Assembly: GCF_022919575.1 (NCBI RefSeq)
Contig: NZ_CP095071.1
Location: forward strand, 4,164,001-4,228,000
From: Gracilibacillus salinarum
GTDB taxonomy: Bacteria; Bacillota; Bacilli; Bacillales; Amphibacillaceae
DNA length: 64,000 nucleotides
Direction: 5' to 3'
Below the pieces are notes generated by a model. That model had not been told where the DNA came from. It saw nothing but the letters and a program-made list of their open reading frames with translations, and did no database searches. The position numbers and the translations under genes were made by a program. This document shows positions 44,420-53,301 of the stretch, piece by piece (the first letter of the stretch is position 1; every line of letters begins with the position of its first letter).

Positions 44420-46363
44420 ATGAAAGTATTAGCAGTGACTGCATGTCCTGTCGGTATTGCACACACTTATATGGCTGCGGAGAATTTACAAAAAGCAGGC
44501 GAAGAAATGGGCATCGATATCAAAGTCGAGACACAAGGTTCGATCGGTGTCGAAAATGCGTTAACCGATCAGGATATAGAAGAAGCAGATGGTATCATTA
44601 TTGCTTCAGATAAAGAAGTATCAAAAGAACGTTTTGCTGGCAAAAAATTAATTGTTACCGGTGTACAAGACGGCATTCGTAAACCGAAAGAATTGATTCA
44701 GCGAATTCAGGATGGCAATGCTTCCGAATACAGACCTGAATTGAAATCTTCGGAAGAAATCAAGCAGAATCGCAAAAAGAAAGAAAACCCGGTTTATAAG
44801 CACTTGATGAATGGTGTATCTTACATGGTACCATTTATCGTGGTTGGTGGTTTATTAATTGCCCTTGCGTTAACCCTTGGTGGTGAGCAGACAGCAAGTG
44901 GTATTGTAGTACCTGAGGATTCCATCTGGAAACAAATTGAGAAATTGGGTAATACATCATTTATGTTTATGGTGCCAATTTTGGCAGGTTTTATTGCCGT
45001 AAGTATTGCAGATCGTCCAGGGTTAGTACCAGGTATGATCGGTGGTTATATTGCAGCAAATGGTAGTTTTTATGGAAGTGAAGCAGGCGCTGGTTTTATT
45101 GGCGGTATTATTGCCGGTTTTCTAGCAGGTTATGTGGCTTTAGCAATCAAGAAGATAAAAGTACCACAAGCCGTGCAGCCTGTCATGCCGATTATCTTTA
45201 TCCCGATTTTTTCATCGGTAATTGTCGGTCTTCTATTTATATTTGTCATTGGATCTCCTGTTGCTCTGATTTTTGAAGGATTAACGAATATGCTTTCTGG
45301 AATGCAGGGAGCAAGCTCCATTCTACTGGCGGTTATCCTTGGTGCGATGATTGCAGTGGATATGGGTGGACCGTTTAATAAAGTAGCATTCTTATTCGGT
45401 TCAGCGATGATTGCAGAAGGTAATTATGAAATAATGGGACCTATTGCGGTTTCCATCTGTATCCCGCCGATTGGTATGGGACTTGCAACAATGCTCAATA
45501 AAAATAAATATATGCCAAATGAAAGAGAAGCAGGTAAGGCATCGTTCACCATGGGGCTATTTGGTATTACAGAGGGTGCGATTCCGTTTGCAGCGCAGGA
45601 TCCGCTCCGTGTTATTCCAAGTATCGTTACAGGTTCAGTCGTAGGTTCTGTGATTGCGATGATAGGCAGTGTTGGAAATAAAGTGGCACATGGTGGACCG
45701 ATTGTAGCGGTACTAGGTGCAGTGGACAATGTACTCATGTTCTTTATTGCTGCTATTGCTGGTGTGATAGTAACCGTCTTGATGGTTAACTTCTTGAAAA
45801 AAGATGTAACTGAACCCGCTCCAGCCGGCGGACCAGCAGAGGTACAAGAAGAAGCAGAAGAAGAGACTGTAGAACCAACAGAACAACACGACGAACAACC
45901 AGAAATAAATAAATTAGTCGATATCACAAATGCAGATTTAATCAAAACAAGTCTAGAAGGTGAGACGCGTGATGCAGTCATTGACGAACTGATTGACAAA
46001 ATGCAAGCATCAGGTATCTTAGAATCCAAAGATGTATACAGACAAGCTATTTTAGATCGTGAAGCACAAAGCTCTACTGGTCTGGGCATGAACATCGCTA
46101 TCCCTCACGGAAAATCAAAAGCAGTAAAACGTCCGGCAGTAGCTTTTGGTATTAAACGTGATGGCGTTGATTGGAGCAGCCTCGATGGTTCAGATGCTAA
46201 GTTGATCTTTATGATTGCTGTTCCTGAAGAAAGTGCGGGAGATGCACACTTGAAGATATTACAAATGCTATCTCGTAAATTAATGGACGAAAACTTTAGA
46301 AATCAACTGTTAGCAGTTCAAACGGAAGAAGAAGCGATGAAGCTTTTAGAGGAAGTTCAATAA
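44420..46363 (+). CDS. manP: PTS fructose/mannose-type permease EIIBCA (ManP/FruA-like)
   Basis: A 647-aa three-domain permease. EIIB comes first (phosphocysteine Cys9 in TACPVGIAHTYMAAE). EIIC spans ~115-455 (LMNGVSYMVPFIVVGGLLIALA, GGPFNKVAFLFGSA, GITEGAIPFAAQDPLR). EIIA lies at the C-terminus (~500-647, IAIPHGKSKAVKRPAVAF with the phosphohistidine). An acidic Glu-rich linker joins C and A. The B-C-A order and a ManR-type regulator 3 kb upstream match the B. subtilis mannose permease ManP. Fructose remains possible, because no isomerase or kinase gene is adjacent. Confidence 0.87.
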   Translation: MKVLAVTACPVGIAHTYMAAENLQKAGEEMGIDIKVETQGSIGVENALTDQDIEEADGIIIASDKEVSKERFAGKKLIVTGVQDGIRKPKELIQRIQDGNASEYRPELKSSEEIKQNRKKKENPVYKHLMNGVSYMVPFIVVGGLLIALALTLGGEQTASGIVVPEDSIWKQIEKLGNTSFMFMVPILAGFIAVSIADRPGLVPGMIGGYIAANGSFYGSEAGAGFIGGIIAGFLAGYVALAIKKIKVPQAVQPVMPIIFIPIFSSVIVGLLFIFVIGSPVALIFEGLTNMLSGMQGASSILLAVILGAMIAVDMGGPFNKVAFLFGSAMIAEGNYEIMGPIAVSICIPPIGMGLATMLNKNKYMPNEREAGKASFTMGLFGITEGAIPFAAQDPLRVIPSIVTGSVVGSVIAMIGSVGNKVAHGGPIVAVLGAVDNVLMFFIAAIAGVIVTVLMVNFLKKDVTEPAPAGGPAEVQEEAEEETVEPTEQHDEQPEINKLVDITNADLIKTSLEGETRDAVIDELIDKMQASGILESKDVYRQAILDREAQSSTGLGMNIAIPHGKSKAVKRPAVAFGIKRDGVDWSSLDGSDAKLIFMIAVPEESAGDAHLKILQMLSRKLMDENFRNQLLAVQTEEEAMKLLEEVQ

Positions 46364-46404
46364 TAGCATATAGGGAAAGGGTCTGGTTTTAGACCCCGAA
46401 CCAT

Positions 46405-46457
46405 CCGAACATAACACGAATGTTGTAAAGACGATTCAAGTTATGTTCGGTTTTTTT
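46405..46457 (+). terminator. Terminator of the PTS gene
   Basis: ccgaacataac (46405-46415) and gttatgttcgg (46440-46450) pair, followed by TTTTTTT. Confidence 0.9.
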
Positions 46458-46478
46458 ATGAGTCAAGAAAGTATAAAT

Positions 46479-46724
46479 GTGCAGTCACAGCAGTAATCAC
46501 TTTGAACATGAATTTTAGTTCCTATAATATGGATTATGTCAACTTCTTAGTATTTATTTTGAAATATTTCATATGCTTCAGCCTTGCCACGCAGGAAGCA
46601 AAGTGGTTGGATGGAACGGTATCCTAGCACACATAATATATCAAAGTGGTCGCAATGATAGTTTACATAATCTATAGGTAGTTATAAGTTACTCATGCTC
46701 GTTAGTTATGCACGGTTTTTCTGT
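46479..46724. repeat. R1 dispersed repeat, internally deleted, core orientation 2
   Basis: Both flanks and both inverted ends (46519-46539 and about 46662-46678) are present. Only the last part of inverted unit A (gtggttggatggaacggtatcc) remains. Nothing else is recognisable until the promoter at 47001. Confidence 0.87.
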
Positions 46725-47000
46725 AAGCATACTCTATAAAGCACTGTACTTGCTGTAGCGATGAGAAAGACTCATTAAATAAGTGAATCGAAGAAGTATT
46801 CTCCATTTCATTCTTGTACGTATGTATTTGTGTTATAAGAAAATGAGTTGTTGATAAGAATAATGAATATTTCATAATATTATCATAACTAAAAGGTGAT
46901 TCTGTATAAAACGAAGGCGTTTTAACTCATTATTTAAATAACTAAATGATTAACAATGAAATTATTTTTGTGTAATTAAACAACTTTTGTGGTATTTTCG

Positions 47001-47029
47001 TTGACACTTATACGTATGAGTGATATTCT
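47001..47029 (+). promoter_or_regulatory. Strong SigA-type promoter of the GH43/symporter operon
   Basis: TTGACA (47001-47006), 17-base spacer, TATTCT (47024-47029). Confidence 0.85.
47005..47022 (+). promoter_or_regulatory. AraR-like palindromic operator within the promoter spacer
   Basis: CACTTATACGTATGAGTG is palindromic except at two positions. It shares 11 of 16 positions with the AraR consensus ATTTGTACGTACAAAT. Its location between -35 and -10 fits a repressor site. Confidence 0.55.
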
Positions 47030-47032
47030 TCT

Positions 47033-47057
47033 AAACAGAAGGAAACGGTTTCTGTTT
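47033..47057 (+). promoter_or_regulatory. Second operator-like inverted repeat, LacI/CcpA-like centre
   Basis: AAACAGAA (47033-47040) and TTCTGTTT (47050-47057) are perfect complements around GGAAACGGT. The centre resembles a cre/LacI-family half-site pair. It would lie at the transcription start. Confidence 0.55.
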
Positions 47058-47109
47058 TTAAAGAATAAATAGTTATTTTAAATTAAAGATGATTAAGAGG
47101 TGTTTAAAT

Positions 47110-48093
47110 ATGACAGAAGATATTAAAAATCCAATAGTATTACAACGAGCTGATCCTTTTGTTTATAAACATGAAGACGGCTATTACTATTTTACAGGAT
47201 CGCATCCATTATACGATCGAATTGTGTTAAGAAGAGCAAAAACATTAAATGGATTACACGATGCAGAAGAAACTGCTGTTTGGTGGAAACATGAAAGCGG
47301 TCCATTAAGCCAATTAATCTGGGCACCAGAAATCCATCGCGCAGAAGGTAAGTGGTACATATATTTCGCTGCTGCACCTGATACCAATATTGATGATGAT
47401 ACATTTAATCACCGTATGTATGTTCTTGAAAACGATTCAGATAATCCGATGGAAGGTGATTGGATCGAAAAAGGTGAAGTGAAGACGGGGATGTCAACGT
47501 TCGCATTAGATGCGACGATATTCTATCATAAAGAAGAATTGTACTACGTATGGGCACAACAAGATTTAGAAATTGAAGGGCACTCTAATTTATATATTGC
47601 GAAGATGGAAAATCCGTGGACTTTGAAAACGGAACCAGTTATGTTGACCAAACCTGAATTTTCTTGGGAAATCCAAGGTTTCTGGGTAAACGAAGGACCT
47701 GCCGTTTTAATTAAAAATGGAAAGGTATTCTTGACGTATTCCGGTAGTGCGACAGGTGTTGATTACTGTATGGGTATTCTAACAGCTGATGCTGACGCTG
47801 ATTTGCTTGATCCAAACGCTTGGACAAAGAATGAGGAACCTGTTTTCCAAAGTAATGAAGCAAATGGTCAGTATGGACCGGGACATAATAGTTTTACAGA
47901 GTCTGAAGACGGCGAAACAATCCTAGTCTATCATGCTAGAAATTATACAGAATTAGTTGGAGATCCTTTATATGAACCGAATCGTCAGGCTCGAGCTCAA
48001 AAAGTAGAATGGGACGAGCAGGGGAATCCAATCTTTGGTGAACCGTTACCAGATGATCGCTGGACACCGAAAACACCAGAAGTATTAAAATAA
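47110..48093 (+). CDS. Glycoside hydrolase family 43 (arabinofuranosidase/xylosidase)
   Basis: A 327-aa five-bladed propeller enzyme without signal peptide, so intracellular. GH43 features: base Asp15 in RADPFVYKHEDGYYYFTGS, the pKa-modulating Asp in FALDATIF, the acid Glu in WVNEGPAVL, plus WAPEIHRAEGKWYIYFAA and GPGHNSF. It probably trims arabinofuranosyl or xylosyl residues from imported oligosaccharides. ATG 47110 has AAGAGGTG upstream, whereas the frame from 47089 lacks a site. The next gene, 16 bases later, is an oligosaccharide symporter, and AraR-like operator suggests an arabinose-type inducer. Confidence 0.9.
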   Translation: MTEDIKNPIVLQRADPFVYKHEDGYYYFTGSHPLYDRIVLRRAKTLNGLHDAEETAVWWKHESGPLSQLIWAPEIHRAEGKWYIYFAAAPDTNIDDDTFNHRMYVLENDSDNPMEGDWIEKGEVKTGMSTFALDATIFYHKEELYYVWAQQDLEIEGHSNLYIAKMENPWTLKTEPVMLTKPEFSWEIQGFWVNEGPAVLIKNGKVFLTYSGSATGVDYCMGILTADADADLLDPNAWTKNEEPVFQSNEANGQYGPGHNSFTESEDGETILVYHARNYTELVGDPLYEPNRQARAQKVEWDEQGNPIFGEPLPDDRWTPKTPEVLK

Positions 48094-48109
48094 AAAGGAG
48101 TAGACAGCT

Positions 48110-49369
48110 ATGAAAAACTTAAAGCAGTTAAAGTTTTGGAATTTTGGCGGTATGTATTACTTTTACTTTATGATATGGGCGTTAATCTTCGCCTTCTTGC
48201 CTTTTTGGCTAAATAAAACAGCTAACCTTGATACCAGTGTTTCTGGTCTCGTGTTCTCTGCAATGGCAATTACTGCACTTGTTTTGGAACCGTTATACGG
48301 AGTGGTGCAGGATAAACTGGGCTTAAGAAAATGGTTATTTGGCTTTGTTGTGCTTTGCTTATTATTTATCGGTCCATTTGTACAGTTTGCCTTTATTCCG
48401 TTATTGGAAATCAATGCGATTTTTGGTGCCGTTGTCGGCGGTGCTTACTTAAGTCTTTGCTTAAATGGCGGTGTAGGTGTTGTTGAGGCATATATCGAAC
48501 GTTCCTCACGTGCTAGTAATTATGAATATGGACATGTCCGCTTGTTTGGTTCATTAGCTGGTGGTACAGCAGCGTTTATTGGCGGTATTATGTTCGTGCA
48601 AAATTCATACAGCATTTTTTGGGCATGTTCTATTTCTGCTGTTGTATTAGGTATTCTTTTATTTGTTCTTCGTGTTGATAAAGATAGTTATGGTGAAGAA
48701 ACACCGGCAGATTCAGATGAAAAAGAAGAAGAAACGCCGGTTACCAAAGAAAATATTATGAATGTTTTCAAAAATCGCAGTTTCTGGGGATTCTGTATTA
48801 TGATGATCGGTATTGCGACGATGTTTGACGTATTTGATCAGCAATTCCCGAACTATTTTGCAAGCTTTTTCAACGATGCATCTCAAGGTGAATTAGTATT
48901 TAGTCGTATCGCTTCTGTACAAGTATTTCTGGAAGCAGGTTTTATGATCGCAACACCTTTTATCATTAATAAAATCGGTGCCAAAAATGGTCTGATTATT
49001 GCTGGTGCGGTATTGTTCATCCGAGTTTTAGGATCTGCGCTGTTTACTGAAATCTGGATGCTTGCAATCTGGCGCTTACTAGCAGCGATCGAAATGCCTT
49101 TAATGCTTGTTTCGATTATGAAGTACATAACTGGAGTATTTGATGTACGCTTGTCTGCAACGGTTTACATGCTTGGATTTAACTTCGCTAAGCAAGTTGG
49201 TATTACCATATTCTCGTATGTAATGGGTGTGTTGTACAGTGCCATCGGTTTCCAAAGTGGCTATATTGTAATGGCATTCATCATTCTGGCATTTGTTATT
49301 GCTGGTGGATTGATTATGAGAAGTGAAAAATATTATACGAAAAACAGTTTAGAACAGCATGCTGCATAG
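48110..49369 (+). CDS. MFS oligosaccharide:H+ symporter (LacY-like)
   Basis: A 419-aa, 12-helix transporter of the OHS branch: FWNFGGMYYFYFMIWALIFAFLPFWL at the start, the conserved YGHVRLFGSLAGG (LacY YGRARMFG region) with ERSSR before it, and an acidic central loop (EETPADSDEKEEE). It is encoded directly after the GH43 gene and followed by a strong terminator, so uptake and intracellular hydrolysis of a pentose oligosaccharide form one operon. Confidence 0.87.
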   Translation: MKNLKQLKFWNFGGMYYFYFMIWALIFAFLPFWLNKTANLDTSVSGLVFSAMAITALVLEPLYGVVQDKLGLRKWLFGFVVLCLLFIGPFVQFAFIPLLEINAIFGAVVGGAYLSLCLNGGVGVVEAYIERSSRASNYEYGHVRLFGSLAGGTAAFIGGIMFVQNSYSIFWACSISAVVLGILLFVLRVDKDSYGEETPADSDEKEEETPVTKENIMNVFKNRSFWGFCIMMIGIATMFDVFDQQFPNYFASFFNDASQGELVFSRIASVQVFLEAGFMIATPFIINKIGAKNGLIIAGAVLFIRVLGSALFTEIWMLAIWRLLAAIEMPLMLVSIMKYITGVFDVRLSATVYMLGFNFAKQVGITIFSYVMGVLYSAIGFQSGYIVMAFIILAFVIAGGLIMRSEKYYTKNSLEQHAA

Positions 49370-49384
49370 TTATTAAAAATTATT

Positions 49385-49420
49385 GTAAACGCTTGGATAT
49401 TTGACATCCAAGCGTTTATT
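49385..49420 (+). terminator. Terminator of the GH43/symporter operon
   Basis: taaacgcttggat (49385-49397) and atccaagcgttta (49405-49417) are perfect complements, followed by TTTATTT. Confidence 0.85.
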
Positions 49421-49427
49421 TATGTTT

Positions 49428-50155
49428 TTGAAAACCCCTGGCTGTGCCAGGGGTTCCGGAAAGCTTTTAGCGTGGGGGCAAAAAAAGCCTCTCTTCATGG
49501 TAAGATAAAGTTGGTTTCCCGACCACAAAATCTCACCTAAGAAGGAGGCGTGTCCAATGAAGGACAAGAATAGTTTAGCACACACGGTATGGAATTGTAA
49601 GTATCATATCGTTTTCGCACCAAAGTACAGAAGGCAAATCATTTATGGAAAGTATAAAAAGAGTATAGGTCAAATTATTCGAGATTTATGTGAAAGGAAA
49701 GGGGTAACCATTCATGAAGCTAATGCCTGTCCTGATCACATACACATGTTGGTAAGTATTCCACCAAAGATAAGTGTGTCACAATTTATGGGATATTTAA
49801 AAGGAAAAAGTAGTTTGATGATTTTTGATCGTCATGCCAATTTAAAATACAGATATGGCAATAGAAAGTTTTGGTGCCGAGGTTTCTATGCTGATACAGT
49901 GGGTAGAAATAGAAGGCAAATACAAGAATACATTAGAAATCAACTTAAAGAAGACTTTATGGATGATCAATTAACATTATTCGAAGAGTATGATCCGTTT
50001 ACAGGCTAAAAAAATAAGAAGAAATAGAAGATTCTTTAGAATTAGTGAGTGAATGTGGTGCAAAAGGGAGACCGTTCGGTGGGCCTTTAAGGCCGAGGCC
50101 GGTAACAAAGGCTTTCAGCCGGAGAGCAAACCACCAGTTCACACTGGTGGTTTTG
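49428..50155 (+). mobile_element. IS200-type insertion sequence (IS200/IS605 family, tnpA only)
   Basis: The left-end hairpin AACCCCTGGC/GCCAGGGGTT (49432-49454) and right-end hairpin AACCACCAGT/ACTGGTGGTT (50129-50152) flank a Y1 transposase gene. No inverted terminal repeats or duplication are expected for this family. It lies just after the symporter terminator. Exact ends are approximate. Confidence 0.87.
49557..50009 (+). CDS. tnpA: IS200-type Y1 transposase TnpA
   Basis: A 150-aa HUH transposase of the single-strand IS200/IS605 type: VWNCKYHIVFAPKYRRQ, the HUH motif in CPDHIHMLV, and the catalytic Tyr in RQIQEYIRNQ. Full length and intact. No tnpB is present, as usual for IS200. AAGGAGG precedes ATG 49557. 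Confidence 0.95.
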   Translation: MKDKNSLAHTVWNCKYHIVFAPKYRRQIIYGKYKKSIGQIIRDLCERKGVTIHEANACPDHIHMLVSIPPKISVSQFMGYLKGKSSLMIFDRHANLKYRYGNRKFWCRGFYADTVGRNRRQIQEYIRNQLKEDFMDDQLTLFEEYDPFTG

Positions 50156-50171
50156 ATTTTTAATCAGTCGC

Positions 50172-50969
50172 GTGCCCAGCAAGCCGTTAATTGCTAGTTG
50201 GTGAAAGTCCAACCCGAGTAAGTACCAAGACGCTCGGTAGCTGACGGGCAATTGGTGGAGAAATCCTAAGGTTGAAGCCCCGTGACAAAGTACTCTACGT
50301 AGTGCGAGCAACTTAACAGGTTGTAACATCAAGTGAATCTTGCAGCCTCGTCAATTACAACCCTCACAAGAGGAACAAGGGAAGTCGAGTTTGTGACTGA
50401 TAAGCGAAGACCATGGAAGGTGTGAAGAACTTGGAATATCAACACCGAAGAATCCCTCGGGGTATGGAGAGCGACATGTTAAGAAAGTAAATAACGGAAC
50501 TGGGGATATCCTCCTCGGTCACTTCAGAAAGAAGTAAAACAGATACCTATAAGCATAAAGTGAAATGGTGGATGGGCTGAGAGGAAGTCGGAGGGGGTCA
50601 TAGTACCAGGGATGATCATGACAACACAACGTGATCTAGGGAAGGACGGCAGAAGCCAATACCCTACTTCGTTCACATGTTTAAAAAAGGTAAGAGTGAG
50701 TGAATGCCTTTAGATAGGCTAACTACACAATAAAGAGAAAGCTCGAAAACTTTTAATGAACATTATACCTTTGAGCCAAAGGATATCAACCCCGTAAAGC
50801 CAAAGGAAGAAAGAGCGTCGGAAAGCCGTATGAGGGAAAACTTCACGTACGGTTTGATGAGGGGAAATAGGAGGAGGTTATTACCTTTGAGTCTGGCTTA
50901 GTAAGGTGGAACACCCTGAAACCCGAGGACAAGAAGAAGGTAGTATCTAATTCCTGTTTTCTACTCTAC
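50172..50969 (+). mobile_element. Group II intron with deleted intron-encoded protein
   Basis: The 5' end GTGCCC (50172) leads into domain-I-like elements (gttggtgaaagtccaac, gagtaagtacc). A domain-IV start with a truncated protein frame follows (50612-50713, MIMTTQRDLGKDGRSQ...). Domain V is near 50825-50855 (AGCCGTATGAGG...CGTACGGTT), and the 3' end is TCTACTCTAC at 50969. Reverse transcriptase and maturase domains are absent, so it can move or splice only with help in trans. A long stem ggggaaatagga/tcctgttttc may be an extended domain VI. Boundaries are approximate. It begins about 20 bases after the IS200 right hairpin. Confidence 0.8.
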
Positions 50970-50982
50970 AGAAAGGACGTAA

Positions 50983-51471
50983 GTGCAGTCACGGCAGTAA
51001 TCATACTTATTGTGAAATTCAGTTCCTATAATATGGATTATGTTAAAATAAGGTATTTCCAAGTGGTTATTTTGATATAGATTATCTGCTCAGCAAAGCT
51101 CCGGAAATAGGCTCCGCGTCCTGTGGGGGCGGGTTCAGCCTCCTCACAAGCAAAACCGCTCACTGCGGAGTCTTCACACACGACTGATCCCGCGGGAGTC
51201 TCCGCCTATTTCCTATGCTTATGGGAAGTGCTACAACTTATGGTACAGCTAAAAGCAGTGGTTCTAGGCATTATGTTATTCAAAAGCTGATTTTTATGGT
51301 GCAATCAATAAGCTAGCAATTCCAAAAGTTGTAGAGCAAATATTCTAGCACATTAAATATCTCAATATGAATGCTTGGCTAGTAATGCTTAGTTTACATA
51401 ATCGATATTATAGGTAGTTGTATATAATTTATGTCAATTAGAACCGGACAGGTTACGCCTGGTTTCACTTA
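50983..51471. repeat. R1 dispersed repeat, core orientation 2, unit A lost
   Basis: Left flank gtgcagtcacggcagtaatc, left end 51023-51045, inverted unit B (caaagctccggaaataggct ... gcctatttcctatgc), right end 51393-51414, right flank accggacaggttacgcctgg. Confidence 0.87.
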
Positions 51472-51484
51472 GGAATTTCAAATT

Positions 51485-51835
51485 CTAATGAGGATTAGCA
51501 GAATCTCCTGCTAATTTGATATATTTTAGAGCTGGTGTCTTAAACCCATACCATTCATATGTCACATTATATTCTTGATTTTTGTCAATGATGTTCCAGA
51601 TGTTTTCATTCTTTACAGAAACCTTTATACCATCGAGGAAAAGGTAGTATTGGTGATCACATTTTATCTGTTTGCCGGCGACTGTTGCATAATCTTGACC
51701 AGTGCAGTCAATCTTGACAACATTAGTATTTTCAATGGTATTAGAATGAATTAGACTGTAAAATCCTAAAGCTATTAAAAGTCCAACTGTAACAATAGAA
51801 TATAAGAAATATTTTATAAGTTGTCTGGCTTTCAA
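51485..51835 (-). CDS. Membrane-anchored protein of unknown function
   Basis: About 116 aa. One N-terminal helix (YFLYSIVTVGLLIALGFYSLI) is followed by an extracytoplasmic domain with two cysteines (KIDCTGQDY, IKCDHQYY) that might form a disulfide. TTG 51835 is preferred because GGAAGGGAG lies 9 bases upstream. A longer frame from TTG 51871 spans that site. It is downstream of, and probably cotranscribed with, the RodA/FtsW-like gene. No family recognised. Confidence 0.65.
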   Translation of the reverse strand: MKARQLIKYFLYSIVTVGLLIALGFYSLIHSNTIENTNVVKIDCTGQDYATVAGKQIKCDHQYYLFLDGIKVSVKNENIWNIIDKNQEYNVTYEWYGFKTPALKYIKLAGDSANPH

Positions 51836-51877
51836 GAAAGCACTCTCCCTTCCTATCTGTTGCTTAACCAATAAGAT

Positions 51878-53056
51878 TTAGCGCATTTCACTCTCTCTGA
51901 ACATATAGTCTTCTTCTTTTAATAATTCACATCCAACTTTATAAATTAGTCCATATCCGATCAAGGCAGTTAACGTGGAGCTGCCACCGTAACTAATTAA
52001 TAGTAATGGTATACCGGTAATAGGCATAATTCCTACATTCATTCCTATGTTTTGAAAAGTGTGGATTAAGATTAATGTGATATATCCGAAACAAATATAT
52101 GCACCGAATAGATTGATAGTATATAATTTTAATCCGATTTGTATTAACGTATAGATTAGAAAGAAATACAAGAATATGACGATTGCCGCTCCAACAAAGC
52201 CGAAATTGTGACCAATGATTGAAAATATAAAATCTGTATGAGCTTCCGGTATATACATTGATGAGGTTTCTCCTTGAAATCCATTAAGATAACCTGAACC
52301 GATAGCAACCAAGGCTTTATCAATTTGATAGGTATTGCCTGAATCATTATCTTCTAAACCGACCCATGTTTCGATTCTATTAATTTGATAATTATCAATA
52401 TTAAAAGTATTTTGCATGACATCAGGTAGATTAATTGTCATAAAAATGAATATAATTGCGAATGTAATGGATATAGTAGCAATTCCGAAAATTATTTTCC
52501 AATCGATACCCGAGAGAAATAACATAATAATCGTTATCCCAGCAAGAACCATAGCAGTACCAAAATCAGGCTGAAGTAAGATTAAGACAACAGGCGCAAG
52601 GCCAATCAATAAAATCTTTAGTAAGAGAAGTAAATCATATTTTAAGTTTGAATTTTGGAACCTTTCCTTATGCTTAGAGATAGCATAAGATAAATATAGA
52701 ATGGTTGTGATTTTGGTTAATTCAGAGGGCTGAAAAGTAATTCCTTCGTATTGGAACCAGCTATTTGCGCCATTAATCGTGGGGACTATGCTTTCAGGGC
52801 TGACGAGCAAAACAACTAGTAAAGATAGACCGAAATAATATAAAACGGTACTTAGTAAGAAAATGGTTTGTGTTTCTAATAATTGCAGGCAAACAATTGC
52901 TATAATCCCTAGGGAAATCCACACAGCCTGTTTGAATACGAAATTTTCACCTTCATATTGATTTAGCTGTTGGGCATTATAAATAGCAAAAAGACTAACA
53001 CCAATGAATAGCAGAAGAATATATAACAAGTCATATCTAACATGAATTTTTCTCAT
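51878..53056 (-). CDS. RodA/FtsW/SpoVE-family SEDS protein
   Basis: A 392-aa, ten-helix SEDS protein, the peptidoglycan glycosyltransferase family of elongation, division and sporulation. Signature segments are NGANSWFQYEGITFQPSELTK, LLQPDFGTAMV with the conserved Asp, AHTDFIFSIIGHNFGF and GIPLLLISYGGSSTLT. It is closer to RodA than FtsW by the QPDFGT and GIPLP-type motif. No cognate class B PBP gene is nearby. Its partner here is the small membrane-anchored gene 7 bases downstream of its stop. Confidence 0.9.
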   Translation of the reverse strand: MRKIHVRYDLLYILLLFIGVSLFAIYNAQQLNQYEGENFVFKQAVWISLGIIAIVCLQLLETQTIFLLSTVLYYFGLSLLVVLLVSPESIVPTINGANSWFQYEGITFQPSELTKITTILYLSYAISKHKERFQNSNLKYDLLLLLKILLIGLAPVVLILLQPDFGTAMVLAGITIIMLFLSGIDWKIIFGIATISITFAIIFIFMTINLPDVMQNTFNIDNYQINRIETWVGLEDNDSGNTYQIDKALVAIGSGYLNGFQGETSSMYIPEAHTDFIFSIIGHNFGFVGAAIVIFLYFFLIYTLIQIGLKLYTINLFGAYICFGYITLILIHTFQNIGMNVGIMPITGIPLLLISYGGSSTLTALIGYGLIYKVGCELLKEEDYMFRESEMR

Positions 53057-53256
53057 AGATTACTTCCTTTATTATGTAATTGAAAGAAGCTTGTTAACTT
53101 GCTAGCTGCGCCTTTGATTCAGAAAAGCCATCGAAAAAACATTAGCAATGTATCAAAGTTAGAAATGCTTCCATATCCTTGTGTGTATTTTAACATAAAA
53201 TTCCATTTATTCCTATCAAAATAAAATTAAGAGAGTAGCATTTTGATATCCATAGC

Positions 53257-53290
53257 AAAAAAAGACTTGACCACTAGTCAAGTCTTTTTC
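53257..53290. terminator. Bidirectional terminator
   Basis: aagacttgac (53262-53271) and gtcaagtctt (53277-53286) pair, with A-run and T-run on either side. It ends the minus-strand exporter gene. Confidence 0.88.
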
Positions 53291-53301
53291 ATCATATACA
53301 C

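Noticed and set aside
45424..46095. Minus-strand frame of 223 codons rich in Ser, Ile and Pro
   Set aside because: Shadow of the PTS permease gene on the opposite strand.
49428..50969. A single composite IStron
   Set aside because: IStrons contain a group I intron inside the element ends. Here the intron is group II-like and lies outside the IS200 right hairpin, so two adjacent elements is the simpler reading.
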